A stretch of DNA of 64,000 bases, taken from contig NZ_CP115921.1 in the NCBI RefSeq assembly GCF_040412085.2, positions 186,001-250,000 on the forward strand, read 5' to 3'. A program made the position numbers and the translations under genes. This DNA is from Vibrio sp. CB1-14. GTDB taxonomy: Bacteria > Pseudomonadota > Gammaproteobacteria > Enterobacterales > Vibrionaceae. A model generated the notes under the pieces. The model did no database searches and was not told the origin of the DNA. It was given only the letters and a program-made list of their open reading frames with translations. This document shows positions 37,441 to 47,923 of the stretch, piece after piece. Within the stretch, counting starts at the first letter, position 1; the number at the start of each line of letters is the position of its first letter.

Positions 37441-38100
37441 ATGCAAATTGAAACTTTTATTACATACATGACGTTAACGGTCTTGGGTCTTTTGCCAATT
37501 ATGAATCCACCGTCAGCGGCAACCATTCTTTTGGGGCTAAGCAAGGGACGAGACCGAAATTATATGGTAACGCAGGCGAAGACTGCCGGCGTTTACTTAT
37601 TCATTGCCTTATGCATTACTTTTTTTATTGGAGCATCAGTTCTCGAGTTATTTAGTATTTCTATCCCAAGTCTCCGACTCGGCGGTGGCATCATTATCTT
37701 GGTTATTGGTTTCAATATGTTGTTTCCAAGCGCAAAGAGTGATGGGAATAGTCCAGGGCAAGACTCAATCGCATTGGTCCCTTTAACGATACCGTCACTT
37801 TGTGGGCCAGGTTCGATGGCGATGGTTATCAGTTTGGCAGCGCAAATCGCTAGTTACGAAGACCACGATAGCATAGTCAGCGTTTATACAGGTGTAGTAG
37901 CCGGGCTGGGTGTTGTAACGCTGATAGCAACGTTTACTTTAACAATGGCATATCCACTGCTTAGAGCTTTAGGACAAAATGGGATTGATGCCTTTACTCG
38001 GATTATGGGATTTTTACTAATTTGTATGGGAGTTCAGTTTTTTACGCTTGGTGTTCAGGAAATCGTTTTAGAAATTAATGAACTTCTCGCTTGGCAGTGA
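37441..38100 (+). CDS. MarC family membrane protein
   Basis: 219 residues with six membrane segments. LGLLPIMNPPSAATILLGLSKGR and IPSLCGPGSMAMVISLAAQ are the repeated MarC (NAAT) signatures. The family's transport role is unproven. It is the last gene of the chaA-mgtE-marC cassette; a fragment of a second copy is at 53.5 kb. Confidence 0.9.
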   Translation: MQIETFITYMTLTVLGLLPIMNPPSAATILLGLSKGRDRNYMVTQAKTAGVYLFIALCITFFIGASVLELFSISIPSLRLGGGIIILVIGFNMLFPSAKSDGNSPGQDSIALVPLTIPSLCGPGSMAMVISLAAQIASYEDHDSIVSVYTGVVAGLGVVTLIATFTLTMAYPLLRALGQNGIDAFTRIMGFLLICMGVQFFTLGVQEIVLEINELLAWQ

Positions 38101-38179
38101 AATGACACATTGAATAATTAGGGCAGTCGAGGGTGTTGCCCTATCAAAAAATAAGTTTTATATAGGAGTAATTAGAATA

Positions 38180-38521
38180 GTGAAAGGTATATTCTTTATT
38201 GGCTCAATAGCGTTGGTGTTTGGAATAGCTTCTTATACGTACTTTTCACCAACCAAAAAGCAAGAGCGCATTGTTAGGGAAGTGACAAAGTTAGAGCAAA
38301 CTATGTGGCTAGATAACTTATACTCGAAAAAAGAAGAGTTTGATGGTCTAGGATTACCTGAACAATTTGAATATGTTGAGCGATTTTGCAGCAGGTCCTA
38401 CAAGATTTCTAACGACCGAAAACGTTGTATAAAGGATGGCAAGTTTATGTTGTTATCTTATCATTACGAACAAGATGGATATATATTAAATCGTCAGGTT
38501 TTTGATAGGTTTTACGGCTAG
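38180..38521 (+). CDS. hypothetical single-span protein
   Basis: 113 residues beginning with GTG; AGGAG lies about 10 nt upstream. One N-terminal membrane segment (IFFIGSIALVFGIASYTYF) anchors a charged domain with two cysteines (ERFCSRSYK, RKRCIKDG). Unrecognised. It is 79 bp after the marC gene, in an AT-rich stretch of three small orphan genes. Confidence 0.55.
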   Translation: MKGIFFIGSIALVFGIASYTYFSPTKKQERIVREVTKLEQTMWLDNLYSKKEEFDGLGLPEQFEYVERFCSRSYKISNDRKRCIKDGKFMLLSYHYEQDGYILNRQVFDRFYG

Positions 38522-38580
38522 TGAATTATTAATTTTTTGTGGAATGAATTCTCTATTAACTACGCATTTTGGAGAGGGAT

Positions 38581-38955
38581 ATGTTTTCTTTTAATAAGGT
38601 TATGGCTTTAATGACCTTTGAACTATACAATTCTAATGTTGATTTTGACTTTATTTGGCTACCTTCTAAACAGGAACTCAGATCAGTTGAATTTAAAGAT
38701 AAAAAACGTTTAACGTTAATGAATTTGTCTTTACGAGATGGTTACAGTGTTGAGGGTCAGGAAGACAGTGAAGATACAGCATGTGAGTTGTATGTCATTC
38801 CAAGTCGAGGTGTGATGTGTGTTGAGCATATTACTTTAGGTAAACCGGTGATGGAAAACAAATCAAGAGACATTATCTTCATTGACTATACAGAGTGCGA
38901 AATTGAGGATATTCGTTGGTTTGTTCGTCAGGTTTGCAATTTGGCTGAGAAGTGA
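38581..38955 (+). CDS. hypothetical cytoplasmic protein
   Basis: 124 residues from the ATG at 38581, just after GGAGAGGG; a TTG start at 38569 would include that site. Acidic, no signal or membrane segment, predicted mixed alpha/beta (LTLMNLSLRDGYSVEGQ, CELYVIPSRGVMCVEH). Family not recognised. Confidence 0.55.
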   Translation: MFSFNKVMALMTFELYNSNVDFDFIWLPSKQELRSVEFKDKKRLTLMNLSLRDGYSVEGQEDSEDTACELYVIPSRGVMCVEHITLGKPVMENKSRDIIFIDYTECEIEDIRWFVRQVCNLAEK

Positions 38956-38985
38956 TAATTGAAGCATATTGCTAGTAGAGGTTGA

Positions 38986-39348
38986 ATGAAAAGATTAATA
39001 GTAATGCTGTCTCTTATATCATCGTCCGCGCTCGCATTTGATTCTGAGTTTTCAGGGGTTGTTGAGTGTAATAATAATGGTAGAAAACAGCAGTTTATAA
39101 TCAGTGAAAACTCTATGATTGTTAAATCGAGAGCTAACGAGCAACAAATGGTGGCAGTGACACGAAGTAACCATGAACTAGATACAGGATTGTATCTGGT
39201 AAATAGATCTGAGAATAATTCAAAGAGAACTTGGCTCCTAACCCACCATGGAGACGAAAAAGTGGTTGTTTATAATTTTTATGCATTGAGTACTAAAGGA
39301 AATACTCAGTTACCTCCTAGAACGTCTACGAGATGTTCCGTTTTATAG
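38986..39348 (+). CDS. hypothetical secreted protein
   Basis: 120 residues with a signal peptide (SLISSSALA-FD) and a small beta-rich domain with two cysteines (VECNNNGR and STRCSVL at the very end), likely a disulfide. Unrecognised. The following 270 bp up to the LysR gene are AT-rich and hold no further frame. Confidence 0.55.
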   Translation: MKRLIVMLSLISSSALAFDSEFSGVVECNNNGRKQQFIISENSMIVKSRANEQQMVAVTRSNHELDTGLYLVNRSENNSKRTWLLTHHGDEKVVVYNFYALSTKGNTQLPPRTSTRCSVL

Positions 39349-39621
39349 TAATTGTTATATTTTGATATAATGACATTAAATATCAGTAGCTTAAATCTGG
39401 CTTATTGAGTGTTGCCAATTTACATAAGTGAGCCAGATTTCGCCATATAACCACGCTTATTACAAGGTCTTATAGTTACCTAGCTTTCTTTAATACCAAA
39501 TTAGTTGCAATAAAGGTTGATTGAATTATAATCGCTGCGTATATTTCTCGTTCGGTAGTATGGCCGTTGCATTAATGTAACATCTTAACAACAATGCAAC
39601 TAAATAAGCAAAAGGTCCTTA

Positions 39622-40563
39622 ATGGTAGAGCTTGATAAAATAGATCTCAATCTTCTTAAAATATTGAAAGCTGTCGTTGAAACGCAAAATACACATTATG
39701 CAGCAAGTCAGTTAGGGATTTCTCAGACTACCGTTAGTAGAGGGGTGACAAAGCTTAAAGAGACATTTGGTGAGCAACTCTTTGTACGTAAGCCTCACGG
39801 TGTAGAACCGTCAGAGTTGGCTGAAAAGCTAGCGGAAGCATCAAGCGATATGTTGACGCCTATTGTGAAAGTGCTTGAGTCCTATCACGACTTTGAGCCT
39901 TCCAAGTTTACTGGTGAAGTTAAGGTGGCGATGAGTGTTTTTTTGTTAGACCAGTTTGGTGGGGGTATGTTTGACGCACTGAAACTTGTGCTACCAAAGG
40001 CGAAATTCAAAATGCTCTATTGGCAAGAGAACACTCTCTTGGATCTACTTAGTGGTAATGTTGACTATGTACTTCATTTTGAAGAGATGCCTCTGCCACA
40101 AGAAGTCTATTTACATACATTAAAAGATATCAAACTCAGTCTTATTGCTCGTAAAAATCACCCTGTGTTGAGCTACACGAATGATTGGGCTGAAATCAAT
40201 CACCTTCCTGTGACTCGCATTATCATCGATGGCTTGAATTCTATGCGAGCTCCTGTAGAAGACCTCTATCGGTCGAAGGGTTATGAAGCTAACGTGACCT
40301 TAGCGACGCATAGTATACCTGTGCTGCTTGATAAGCTTCGAAAGTCAGATGCAGTGTGCTTTGGGAGTAGCTTTATGATCGATGATGATCCAAGTTTGAT
40401 ATGCTACTCATTACCCTCTACACCTGAAGAGTTCAAAACGGTCAGAGTGAATGGCGGCTACTTGCATTCAAAACGTGGCTTTCCTCTTAATAAATTGTTG
40501 CACCAAACCATACAGGACTACTTTAAAGACGTTGTTCAGCCAACGTGCCCCTCTTGCCATTGA
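39622..40563 (+). CDS. LysR-type transcriptional regulator 1
   Basis: 313 residues. The N-terminal winged helix-turn-helix is LDLNLLKILKAVVET-type (here IDLNLLKILKAVVET) with recognition helix AASQLGISQTTVSRGVTKL; the effector domain follows. A Cys pair ends the protein (PTCPSCH), which its neighbour lacks. AAAAGG precedes the ATG. It is a tandem paralogue of the next gene and, by position, a candidate controller of the palindrome-marked genes. Its own promoter shows no copy of the 15-mer. Confidence 0.9.
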   Translation: MVELDKIDLNLLKILKAVVETQNTHYAASQLGISQTTVSRGVTKLKETFGEQLFVRKPHGVEPSELAEKLAEASSDMLTPIVKVLESYHDFEPSKFTGEVKVAMSVFLLDQFGGGMFDALKLVLPKAKFKMLYWQENTLLDLLSGNVDYVLHFEEMPLPQEVYLHTLKDIKLSLIARKNHPVLSYTNDWAEINHLPVTRIIIDGLNSMRAPVEDLYRSKGYEANVTLATHSIPVLLDKLRKSDAVCFGSSFMIDDDPSLICYSLPSTPEEFKTVRVNGGYLHSKRGFPLNKLLHQTIQDYFKDVVQPTCPSCH

Positions 40564-40678
40564 GGCGTCTTAATCAGCTAACTCATCGAGTTATTAACAT
40601 TCTGTTGATATTTAATTGATCCCTTCATTTATTTCAATCATAGTGAATGGAGTAGGTTGGTAATGGATTGCAGAACGA

Positions 40679-41605
40679 ATGAAAGATATCAAGAATTTAG
40701 ACCTCAATTTATTGAAGTTATTGAAAGCTGTGGTTGAGACAAAAAACACTCACACAGCAGCCAGCCAGTTAGGAATATCACAAACCAGCGTAAGCCGCGG
40801 TCTTGCAAAGTTAAGAGAAGTGTTTGGTGACCAACTCTTTATCCGTAAAGCCCATGGTGTAGAGCCATCTGAACTGGCAGAGAAGCTAGCCGAAGCGGCA
40901 GATTCTATGTACTCACCTATTGAAAAAGTGGTCGAGTCTTATCAAAACTTTGACCCTCTTGAATTTGAGGGCGATGTAACGATCGCTATGCAAATCTATT
41001 TCATTGAAACGTATGGTGTTGGCATTTTTGAAGTGTTACGTGAAGCATTGCCAAAAGCGCGTTTTCACTTTATCTATTGGCAAGATGATTCACTTGGCGA
41101 AGTACTCAAGGGCAACATTGATTATTTGATCCAGTTTGATGCGTACCCATTACCCCAGGAAATTTACCAACATCACCTGCACCGTATTAAACTGAGTCTC
41201 ATCGCTAGAGAAAATCACCCGACTTTATCGACTACCAGTGATTGGGAGGCGATTCATGAGCTGCCTGTGGTGCGAATTGTTTTTGATGGTATTAATACCA
41301 AGCGTGCCCCGATCGAAGATCTATATCGGGCTAAGGGGTATCAGGCAAACATTTCAATGACAACTCATAGTGTTAAAGTTCTACTTAATAAAATTGCCAA
41401 TTCCGATGCAATATTGTTTGGCAGCAGCTATATGCTGGAGCTGCAAGATGGACTTGCTTCTTACCCTCTTCCAGCAATTCCTAAAGAGATGCAGCAGGCC
41501 AATATATGCGGCGGCTATTTACAAACTAAACGAGGTTATCCGTTAAATCAGTTACTCCATCAAGCCATGCAAACCTATTTTGATAGTGTGAGGCAACCAG
41601 AGTAG
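40679..41605 (+). CDS. LysR-type transcriptional regulator 2
   Basis: 308 residues and clearly paralogous to the gene at 39622: same recognition region (AASQLGISQTSVSRGLAKLREVFGDQLF), the shared block KAHGVEPSELAEKLAEA, and a common end GGYLQTKRGYPLNQLLHQAM. The difference is concentrated in the effector domain, so the two may answer different ligands while sharing DNA sites (inference). The 115-bp gap between them could carry a promoter. Confidence 0.9.
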   Translation: MKDIKNLDLNLLKLLKAVVETKNTHTAASQLGISQTSVSRGLAKLREVFGDQLFIRKAHGVEPSELAEKLAEAADSMYSPIEKVVESYQNFDPLEFEGDVTIAMQIYFIETYGVGIFEVLREALPKARFHFIYWQDDSLGEVLKGNIDYLIQFDAYPLPQEIYQHHLHRIKLSLIARENHPTLSTTSDWEAIHELPVVRIVFDGINTKRAPIEDLYRAKGYQANISMTTHSVKVLLNKIANSDAILFGSSYMLELQDGLASYPLPAIPKEMQQANICGGYLQTKRGYPLNQLLHQAMQTYFDSVRQPE

Positions 41606-41655
41606 CTTGTGGGTGCGACTGTCTCGCTATAATTGAAAAACCATGATTCGCTATG

Positions 41656-41686
41656 AAAAAGCCCTCTGTGAAAGAGGGCTTTCTTC
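41656..41686. terminator. bidirectional terminator
   Basis: AAAGCCCTCT and AGAGGGCTTT form a stem flanked by A-run and T-run. It sits between LysR gene 2 (plus) and the original 3' end of the alkyl sulfatase gene (minus), serving both. Confidence 0.85.
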
Positions 41687-41703
41687 TAAAATATTGAGTT
41701 GAG

Positions 41704-41857
41704 TTAGTTTACCTCAGAGGCTGGGATTAGCTGGGTTTTGCTTGGTGCAACCTGATCAAACAACAAGAAGAAGTTGTTTACTCTATTATTGTCATCTGTC
41801 TTTACATCCTTGTGTTTAAGTAACTCGCCTAAGCTTATTTCACCCATAAAGTATTCC
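41704..41857 (-). pseudogene. detached C-terminal end of the alkyl sulfatase gene
   Basis: On the minus strand, 50 codons from the IS edge to TAA (41706-41704) read EYFMGEISLGELLKHKDVKT...FFLLFDQ...ASEVN. This fits the end of an alkyl sulfatase C-terminal (SCP2-like) domain. Joining it to the main fragment after removing the IS and one copy of TCC restores the frame exactly (...RAWGEYFMGEI...), giving about 613 residues. Confidence 0.85.
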
Positions 41858-41865
41858 TGTAGTGG

Positions 41866-42706
<841 letters not shown>

Positions 42707-42714
42707 CTGGTCAA

Positions 42715-43026
42715 TTAGCGAGAACGTTCGAGTTCGTCCGACATTAAGAGAGCTGTGGCCTTTTTTAGTATGGATTTTTCTCTTTCCAAGCGATTAATCC
42801 TAGCTTCTAACTCTTGGATCTTCTGCTGTTCTGGCGTTAGAGCTTTAACCGCTGGCGTTTCTCCGCCGCGCTCAATCTTTAGTTGATCTACCCAGCGTCG
42901 TAAGGCCGTATCGCCGATATCTAAGGATCGTGCCGCCTCAGATATTGAGTAACCTTGATCAAGAACCAAGCTTGCGGCATCTACTTTGAACTCAGGAGAA
43001 AATGTACGTCGTTGTCGTTTTGTCAT
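42715..43026 (-). CDS. IS3-family transposase orfA
   Basis: 103 residues from MTKRQRRTFSPEFK: an N-terminal helix-turn-helix (YSISEAARSLDIGDTALRRWVDQ) and a C-terminal leucine-zipper coiled coil (IQELEARINRLEREKSILKK). In intact elements it is fused to orfB by programmed frameshifting. The orfA stop is just upstream of the orfB frame. Confidence 0.9.
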   Translation of the reverse strand: MTKRQRRTFSPEFKVDAASLVLDQGYSISEAARSLDIGDTALRRWVDQLKIERGGETPAVKALTPEQQKIQELEARINRLEREKSILKKATALLMSDELERSR

Positions 43027-43080
43027 TGAACACCTCATTTACGGTGGAGACTTTACCACCTAATTTGGTGTCCGGGATCA

Positions 43081-44784
43081 TTAAACCACTACATCCCCCC
43101 AGGCACGTTTTGTTAGGGCAAGATTAGTGTCAGGTGCTCGGGCGTATTGGTTGATATCGGAGACAAATTCAGCAACGCCGCTGCGCACGTGCAAACCCAT
43201 CGTGGGCGCATCACTATCGTTGAAAGTAATGGCAATCATTTGGTCTTCACCGTAGCTTACTCGAGGATCGAGGCGTACACGATATTGGTTAACATACGTG
43301 TCGGCAGGTGAGTCAATGACAGACTCCACACCAGTAAAGGCGATTTGTGGTATTTGGAGTTTATCTTCAAGCTGCAGAGCGCGGGTCAGATACCAAGAAC
43401 GAGGAATAGTGGCTTCGGTTCGATAGCCCATCTGACGAAGGGCATCAGCTAGCAATTGATTGGCCTCTGTATCGTTGGGAACGACTTTGACTAAGTATCC
43501 ACCCAGTTCTGCTGCCCAGGCAAACTCCTGGTTGGCTAGAACTTCTCTTAGCTCCAGTTTTACTGCATCGACACCACCAAAGCCTTCAACAATCTTGCCT
43601 GCTTGCACATCAGGTGCGACACGATTTAAGTTCTCCGCGTCGCGCCCAAACCACCCCATAGCATATTGGTAAATGTATTTCGGGTAGTAGGAAAACTCGC
43701 CATAGCTCATCTGATTGTGTGGCAACTCAGCGAGATCCTTGGGTAGTTGTACCCAGTAGCGCAGCTCTTCAGGAGTTTTACCGAGCAAAATACCCCGTAG
43801 CGTTTGATCGTACAGGTACATGATGGCATCGTAGTAGCCATTCAATGCGGTTTGAATCTCTTCCTTGCCACTGATGTGCATAGTGTGAGTGTTTATCAAA
43901 TGTTCTGGCTCTAGACTGCGAATAAATTGAATACCTGCCGCCCACTCGGTAGGGTCACGGTACACAGAGCCTCGGAGCGTATAAAAGTTAGGGAACGTTG
44001 GCCATAGGTGATTATTGAGTACAGTTTGTGACTCAGGAAGATAGACAATGACTTGATCATTGCTGTCACTGTCAAAGTCAGTAAAGAACACCATTTCAAT
44101 GTCATCAATGACCATAGTTTGGCCATGTTCAACGGGTGTATTTACCGGAACAAAGCCTTTGGTTCGGCCAAGCGGTGACGGCGCTTGGCCATCAGGCCCT
44201 AGTTCTGGAAGCAGAGCAGAGAACTGTTCCAATGTGCGAGCGTAGAGTGAAGGTGCTAACTCTGGGATTGCAGCACCGAGCCCACTACTTTGGGTGATAT
44301 TTTTATTCAGGTCTGGATGGCCGATTACTTTTAGGTCATCACCATACTTTGCTTTGATTACTTCGGTACCAAATGCATAGTGTGAATGACTATAAATGAC
44401 CGTTTTAATTGGTTTATCACTGATGTTGTTTCGAACCAATTCGATGACTTCTAGCGCTTCTTCTACATCATCCCCGGTATCAAATAAAATGAGCTCATTT
44501 GGACCTTCGATCACCGCCTTGTAGCCAAAGTGGTATCCGACAATAGCCCAAACTCCAGGTGTTACTTCCTTGATGTATGCCTCTGATGGCTGGGTTTTAG
44601 CAACACTATCTAACAAGGAAGCATTGACTATTGCTCCATTCGGATATTGGCTCAATGTGATTTCGGCGCCGCTATAAACCGCTTGTGGTTGAGTAAAGTT
44701 TGCAGCATGCACTACACCAATGGGGGCGATTAAACTCACACCGACAATAAAGTATTTAGTTAGTGATTTTGAATTTATGTTCAC
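43081..44784 (-). pseudogene. alkyl sulfatase, truncated by the IS element
   Basis: 567 codons: signal peptide (GVVHAANF), metallo-beta-lactamase-type domain (about 60-330), alkyl-sulfatase dimerisation domain (GWFGRDAENLNRVAPDVQAG), and the beginning of the C-terminal domain. The last four residues (DVVV) and the stop come from the IS end, so about 50 native residues are cut off. The zinc motif THSHADH of active SdsA-type enzymes appears as YSHSHYAFGT: the Asp and third His are missing. It may therefore have been altered even before the insertion. Enzymes of this family cleave alkyl sulfates such as dodecyl sulfate in the periplasm. Confidence 0.85.
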
Positions 44785-44821
44785 AGATGACTCCTGAGGT
44801 AATCTCTATTGTTAAGGGAGG

Positions 44822-44872
44822 CCTTCTGCGACTCATCAAGAGCGGTGCTCTTGTTTGTGAACGCACAGAAGG
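44822..44872 (-). promoter_or_regulatory. structured leader of the alkyl sulfatase gene
   Basis: An outer stem CCTTCTG/CAGAAGG encloses an inner perfect stem CAAGAGC-GGT-GCTCTTG. The structure lies between palindrome D and the start codon, about 40-90 bp upstream of it. It could affect mRNA stability or be a weak terminator for transcripts arriving from mscS. Confidence 0.4.
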
Positions 44873-44917
44873 ACTTTATTGATTGCTAGATTAATCCTCA
44901 AAGAAAAGCATATCGAT

Positions 44918-44932
44918 GAATTAGAGAAATTC
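44918..44932. promoter_or_regulatory. palindrome D (exact, extended to 27 bp)
   Basis: The exact 15-mer GAATTAGAGAAATTC is extended symmetrically outward, so that 44912-44938 has perfect 11-bp arms around AGAGA (ATCGATGAATT on the left). It is the most symmetrical copy, lies 134 bp upstream of the alkyl sulfatase start, and has no phased partner. Confidence 0.7.
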
Positions 44933-44947
44933 ATCGATGCATCAAAT

Positions 44948-46732
44948 TTATGCTCCATCTTTTCTGGTTGCTGCAGTTTTGGCAGGAAACACAGTACTAT
45001 TCTTTATTTCGTATTTATACTCGTAACTGAAGTCAGGGAAGGGGTAATTGTTGGTGTCATGCCACTGACTGATGGTCTGTTCCGCTTTCTCCTTGAGTTC
45101 ACTATCTGTTGCCGCGAGTTTACCAGCAAGCTGATATTGGTTGGAGAAAGCGAGCTGAGCCCCAACCGCGTCAATTTGCTGCGTAACTAGGAAGAGAATA
45201 TCTTCTTGTATCGATAAGAACTCTTCGTTGTCTCTGCAGCGGATGTAGCACACTAGGTTGATAAGTAGGGCAAATTCACCTACGCCACAGAATCTCACAC
45301 GTATTGGTTCTTCTTCTGTTTCTGGATGCTGAAGAAGCAGTCGTCGAATACTAACAATAAGAACTTTAAGCTGTGACTGACTGAGCTCGGGGCGCACTCG
45401 TAATGTATGCTCCATACGCCGTTTATCGCGTCGTTCTAAGTTATCAATCTCCATGTTGGCAAATTCTGAGTTGGGGATGGTAATTAGGGAGCGCTCTAAT
45501 GTGCGTATGCGAGTCGAGCGTAGGCCGATGCTTTCTATGGTTCCTAATTTGTCACCGTAGCGACATAACTCACCAATCTTTATTCCACCATCAGCGTAGA
45601 GCGTTAGACCGTTAATGACATTTTCAAGTACAGGTCGAATAGCTAAAGCGACAGCCAAACCACCCACACCAATACCCGCTAAAAGTGGTGAGATAGAAAA
45701 TCCCATATACTCGATGACGTAAATACCCAATATGACAATGGTGAGTCCACCAAATATACGCGATAAGACGGTAATTAGGGATGAATCAACATTCTTCCCA
45801 TTATGTTTGTTGTATGCATAGAGGGCGGCAAAGTATTTAAACAGTGCCATGATTAGCCATGAGGTGAAGTAGAACTGGGCTAAAAAGAAACACGTTGTTA
45901 GAAACTGATAGAACCCACCTGTTAACCATATACCTTGATCAATAACTTGGCGGGTAATAAATAGAATGAAGCCACAGCTGACGAGTGAAATCAGTTTTCC
46001 CACCTTCCACTTAATGTTCTTTTGCTCCCAATGTTGGTTCCACTTCCTACCGAGATAGATACTTAACTTCAGTGCGGTGAAACAAATAATGAGTACAGAG
46101 AACACAGCGACCCATTGCCACAAGGGGATCGGGCCGTAAAGTTGATGAGCAGAGTAAGGTAAACGCTCTATGAATGCCTTTGAAAGCAAAGGGCCTGGTG
46201 AGTGTATGAAGCTTTGATAATAGTTTGGCCTATCAGGCAAAGCGTAGGTGATAGGCTCCATGATTCGATACCAACGTGGTAACTGTTGTATCGTGATAGG
46301 TGAAAATACATATTGGCCCGCACGCTCTCCAGAATCGATTTTAATCAATGAGATATCGGTATTTTTGAAGCGCCAGTATTCATTACTAGTATCGTCAGGA
46401 AGTTGATCGAAAACATCTTCGTTAAATCTGTCTAGCACCTCTCTTAGTAATAAGATCCGCTCCATGACAACAACTTGTCGTGTTCGATTAGGCACCATAG
46501 ACAAGTCCATTGTACGTATGACTTGAGCCAGAGCACGATCAGCCTCGTTGGTTCTTAACTTTTCCTGTTGCCAGTAGTTAATTAATTCGTTGGACGCGGA
46601 GAGAAAGCTTTCAACAGTGGCTTTGGGCGAAGCTGTGTTGGCAAGTTCAGGGTGCTTGTGTGCAAAAGCCTGATTACTCCCAATAAGCAACAGTAATATC
46701 AAGATCCAAACTAGTCGTGGTGAAAGGGACAT
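44948..46732 (-). CDS. large MscS-type mechanosensitive channel
   Basis: 594 residues. A signal peptide (SNQAFAHKHPE) precedes about 200 periplasmic residues and then five or so membrane segments. The MscS core follows: GVGGLAVALAIRPVLENVINGLTLYADGGIKIGE (pore helix and start of the beta-domain), LRSTRIRTLERSLITIPNSEFANMEI and a cytoplasmic vestibule ending HDTNNYPFPDF. Such channels release solutes on osmotic downshift; the extended form is like MscK/YbdG relatives. It follows the alpha/beta hydrolase gene but is separated from it by a strong terminator. Confidence 0.87.
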   Translation of the reverse strand: MSLSPRLVWILILLLLIGSNQAFAHKHPELANTASPKATVESFLSASNELINYWQQEKLRTNEADRALAQVIRTMDLSMVPNRTRQVVVMERILLLREVLDRFNEDVFDQLPDDTSNEYWRFKNTDISLIKIDSGERAGQYVFSPITIQQLPRWYRIMEPITYALPDRPNYYQSFIHSPGPLLSKAFIERLPYSAHQLYGPIPLWQWVAVFSVLIICFTALKLSIYLGRKWNQHWEQKNIKWKVGKLISLVSCGFILFITRQVIDQGIWLTGGFYQFLTTCFFLAQFYFTSWLIMALFKYFAALYAYNKHNGKNVDSSLITVLSRIFGGLTIVILGIYVIEYMGFSISPLLAGIGVGGLAVALAIRPVLENVINGLTLYADGGIKIGELCRYGDKLGTIESIGLRSTRIRTLERSLITIPNSEFANMEIDNLERRDKRRMEHTLRVRPELSQSQLKVLIVSIRRLLLQHPETEEEPIRVRFCGVGEFALLINLVCYIRCRDNEEFLSIQEDILFLVTQQIDAVGAQLAFSNQYQLAGKLAATDSELKEKAEQTISQWHDTNNYPFPDFSYEYKYEIKNSTVFPAKTAATRKDGA

Positions 46733-46762
46733 AACGTGTTCCTGCTAGTGACGTTCAAAACC

Positions 46763-46794
46763 CAAAAACTGGAGCAGGAAGGTCTGCTCCAGTT
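46763..46794 (-). terminator. terminator of the alpha/beta hydrolase gene
   Basis: AACTGGAGCAG and CTGCTCCAGTT form a perfect 11-bp stem; on the minus strand TTTTGGGTTTT follows. It isolates mscS from the upstream gene. Confidence 0.85.
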
Positions 46795-46811
46795 AGCGCA
46801 AGGCTATTAAG

Positions 46812-47855
46812 TTACTTTAGGTGATTTTCGAAAAAGCGCGAGAGCTCTGCCATCGCATCATCTGACTCAGGGAAGTCATGGATTAATCCCTGAATGTAGT
46901 CACCATGTGATTGACCGTCATAGATGTGGAGTTCTGCATCGACATTGTTAGCTCGCAAAGTACGGTGCATTCGGACTGTGTCACTGAGCAGTAGATCTCG
47001 TGTACCTGAAATTAAGATAGTAGGTGGAAAGTCATGGACATCACCATAGACTGGCGATAGCAGTGGGTTATCTAGGGGCGTTTCACCGGCGTAGACATCA
47101 AAGGCCGCCTCAATAAGTCCATCACGAGAGCCTAATGGATCTAGGCCTTGTAACGTAATCCATGAATCCGACGTCTCTTTTAGGTCAGTGGCCGGTGTGC
47201 CAGCAAACAGAGCGCCTGGCAGTGGTAGCTCGAGCTCTTTGAGTTTGAGTGTTGTTGCTAGTGTGAGGTTTCCTCCAGCACTAGTACCAAAGATAGCGGT
47301 CTTTTCTGCAGGTTGAGTTTTCATGAGTTCCTTCCATACCGCAACCGCATCATCGATAGCTGCAGGGAAAGGGTGCTCTGGTGGTTGACGGTAATTGACA
47401 GAAATGACCTTAGCATTTAGCCCGTCAGCCATCCAAATGGCTTCGCGTAAAGCTGCATCGTCGCCACCGAATACAAATGCACCACCATGAATGTGCACTA
47501 GCCAGCGATCTTGATATTGAGAGTCAACATTTTTAGGGGTTACAAAGTAGGTATCAACGCCAGCAAAAGATTTTCTTTCGTAGTTAACACCAAGTCTTTC
47601 TGCCGCTTCAATAGCGACTTTAGCTTGTGGCGCATCAAACATTTCACGGGCAGTAAGCCATTCTTCTGTTGTAGAGGGCGTCGGAATGCCCATTGAATAC
47701 ACTTTCTGATCCACAATGGCGGCAAAACTACTGGAGACGCCAGCTGGTGTTGGAACTTGGCGCTTTTCCATAGTGACACTTGCAACAGCAGATGCGGTCA
47801 TTAGTCCAGCAAGAGATAGGGTAGTAACGGTTTTTGTGACGTATCTTTTCATCAT
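46812..47855 (-). CDS. secreted HSL-type alpha/beta hydrolase
   Basis: 347 residues with a signal peptide (MTASAVASVTM). The oxyanion-hole motif is HIHGGAFVFGG, the nucleophile elbow GTSAGGNL, and the catalytic Asp and His lie in ISGTRDLLL and YDGQSHGDY. It is a carboxylesterase/lipase of the hormone-sensitive-lipase family acting in the periplasm or outside the cell; substrate unknown. It is expressed leftward from the region with palindrome pair E. Confidence 0.9.
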   Translation of the reverse strand: MMKRYVTKTVTTLSLAGLMTASAVASVTMEKRQVPTPAGVSSSFAAIVDQKVYSMGIPTPSTTEEWLTAREMFDAPQAKVAIEAAERLGVNYERKSFAGVDTYFVTPKNVDSQYQDRWLVHIHGGAFVFGGDDAALREAIWMADGLNAKVISVNYRQPPEHPFPAAIDDAVAVWKELMKTQPAEKTAIFGTSAGGNLTLATTLKLKELELPLPGALFAGTPATDLKETSDSWITLQGLDPLGSRDGLIEAAFDVYAGETPLDNPLLSPVYGDVHDFPPTILISGTRDLLLSDTVRMHRTLRANNVDAELHIYDGQSHGDYIQGLIHDFPESDDAMAELSRFFENHLK

Positions 47856-47923
47856 GTTCCACTCAATATAGTTTGTTTGATTTGTTGAGTGTTATTTTTC
47901 ACATTAATTGGTGTTCTGGCGAC

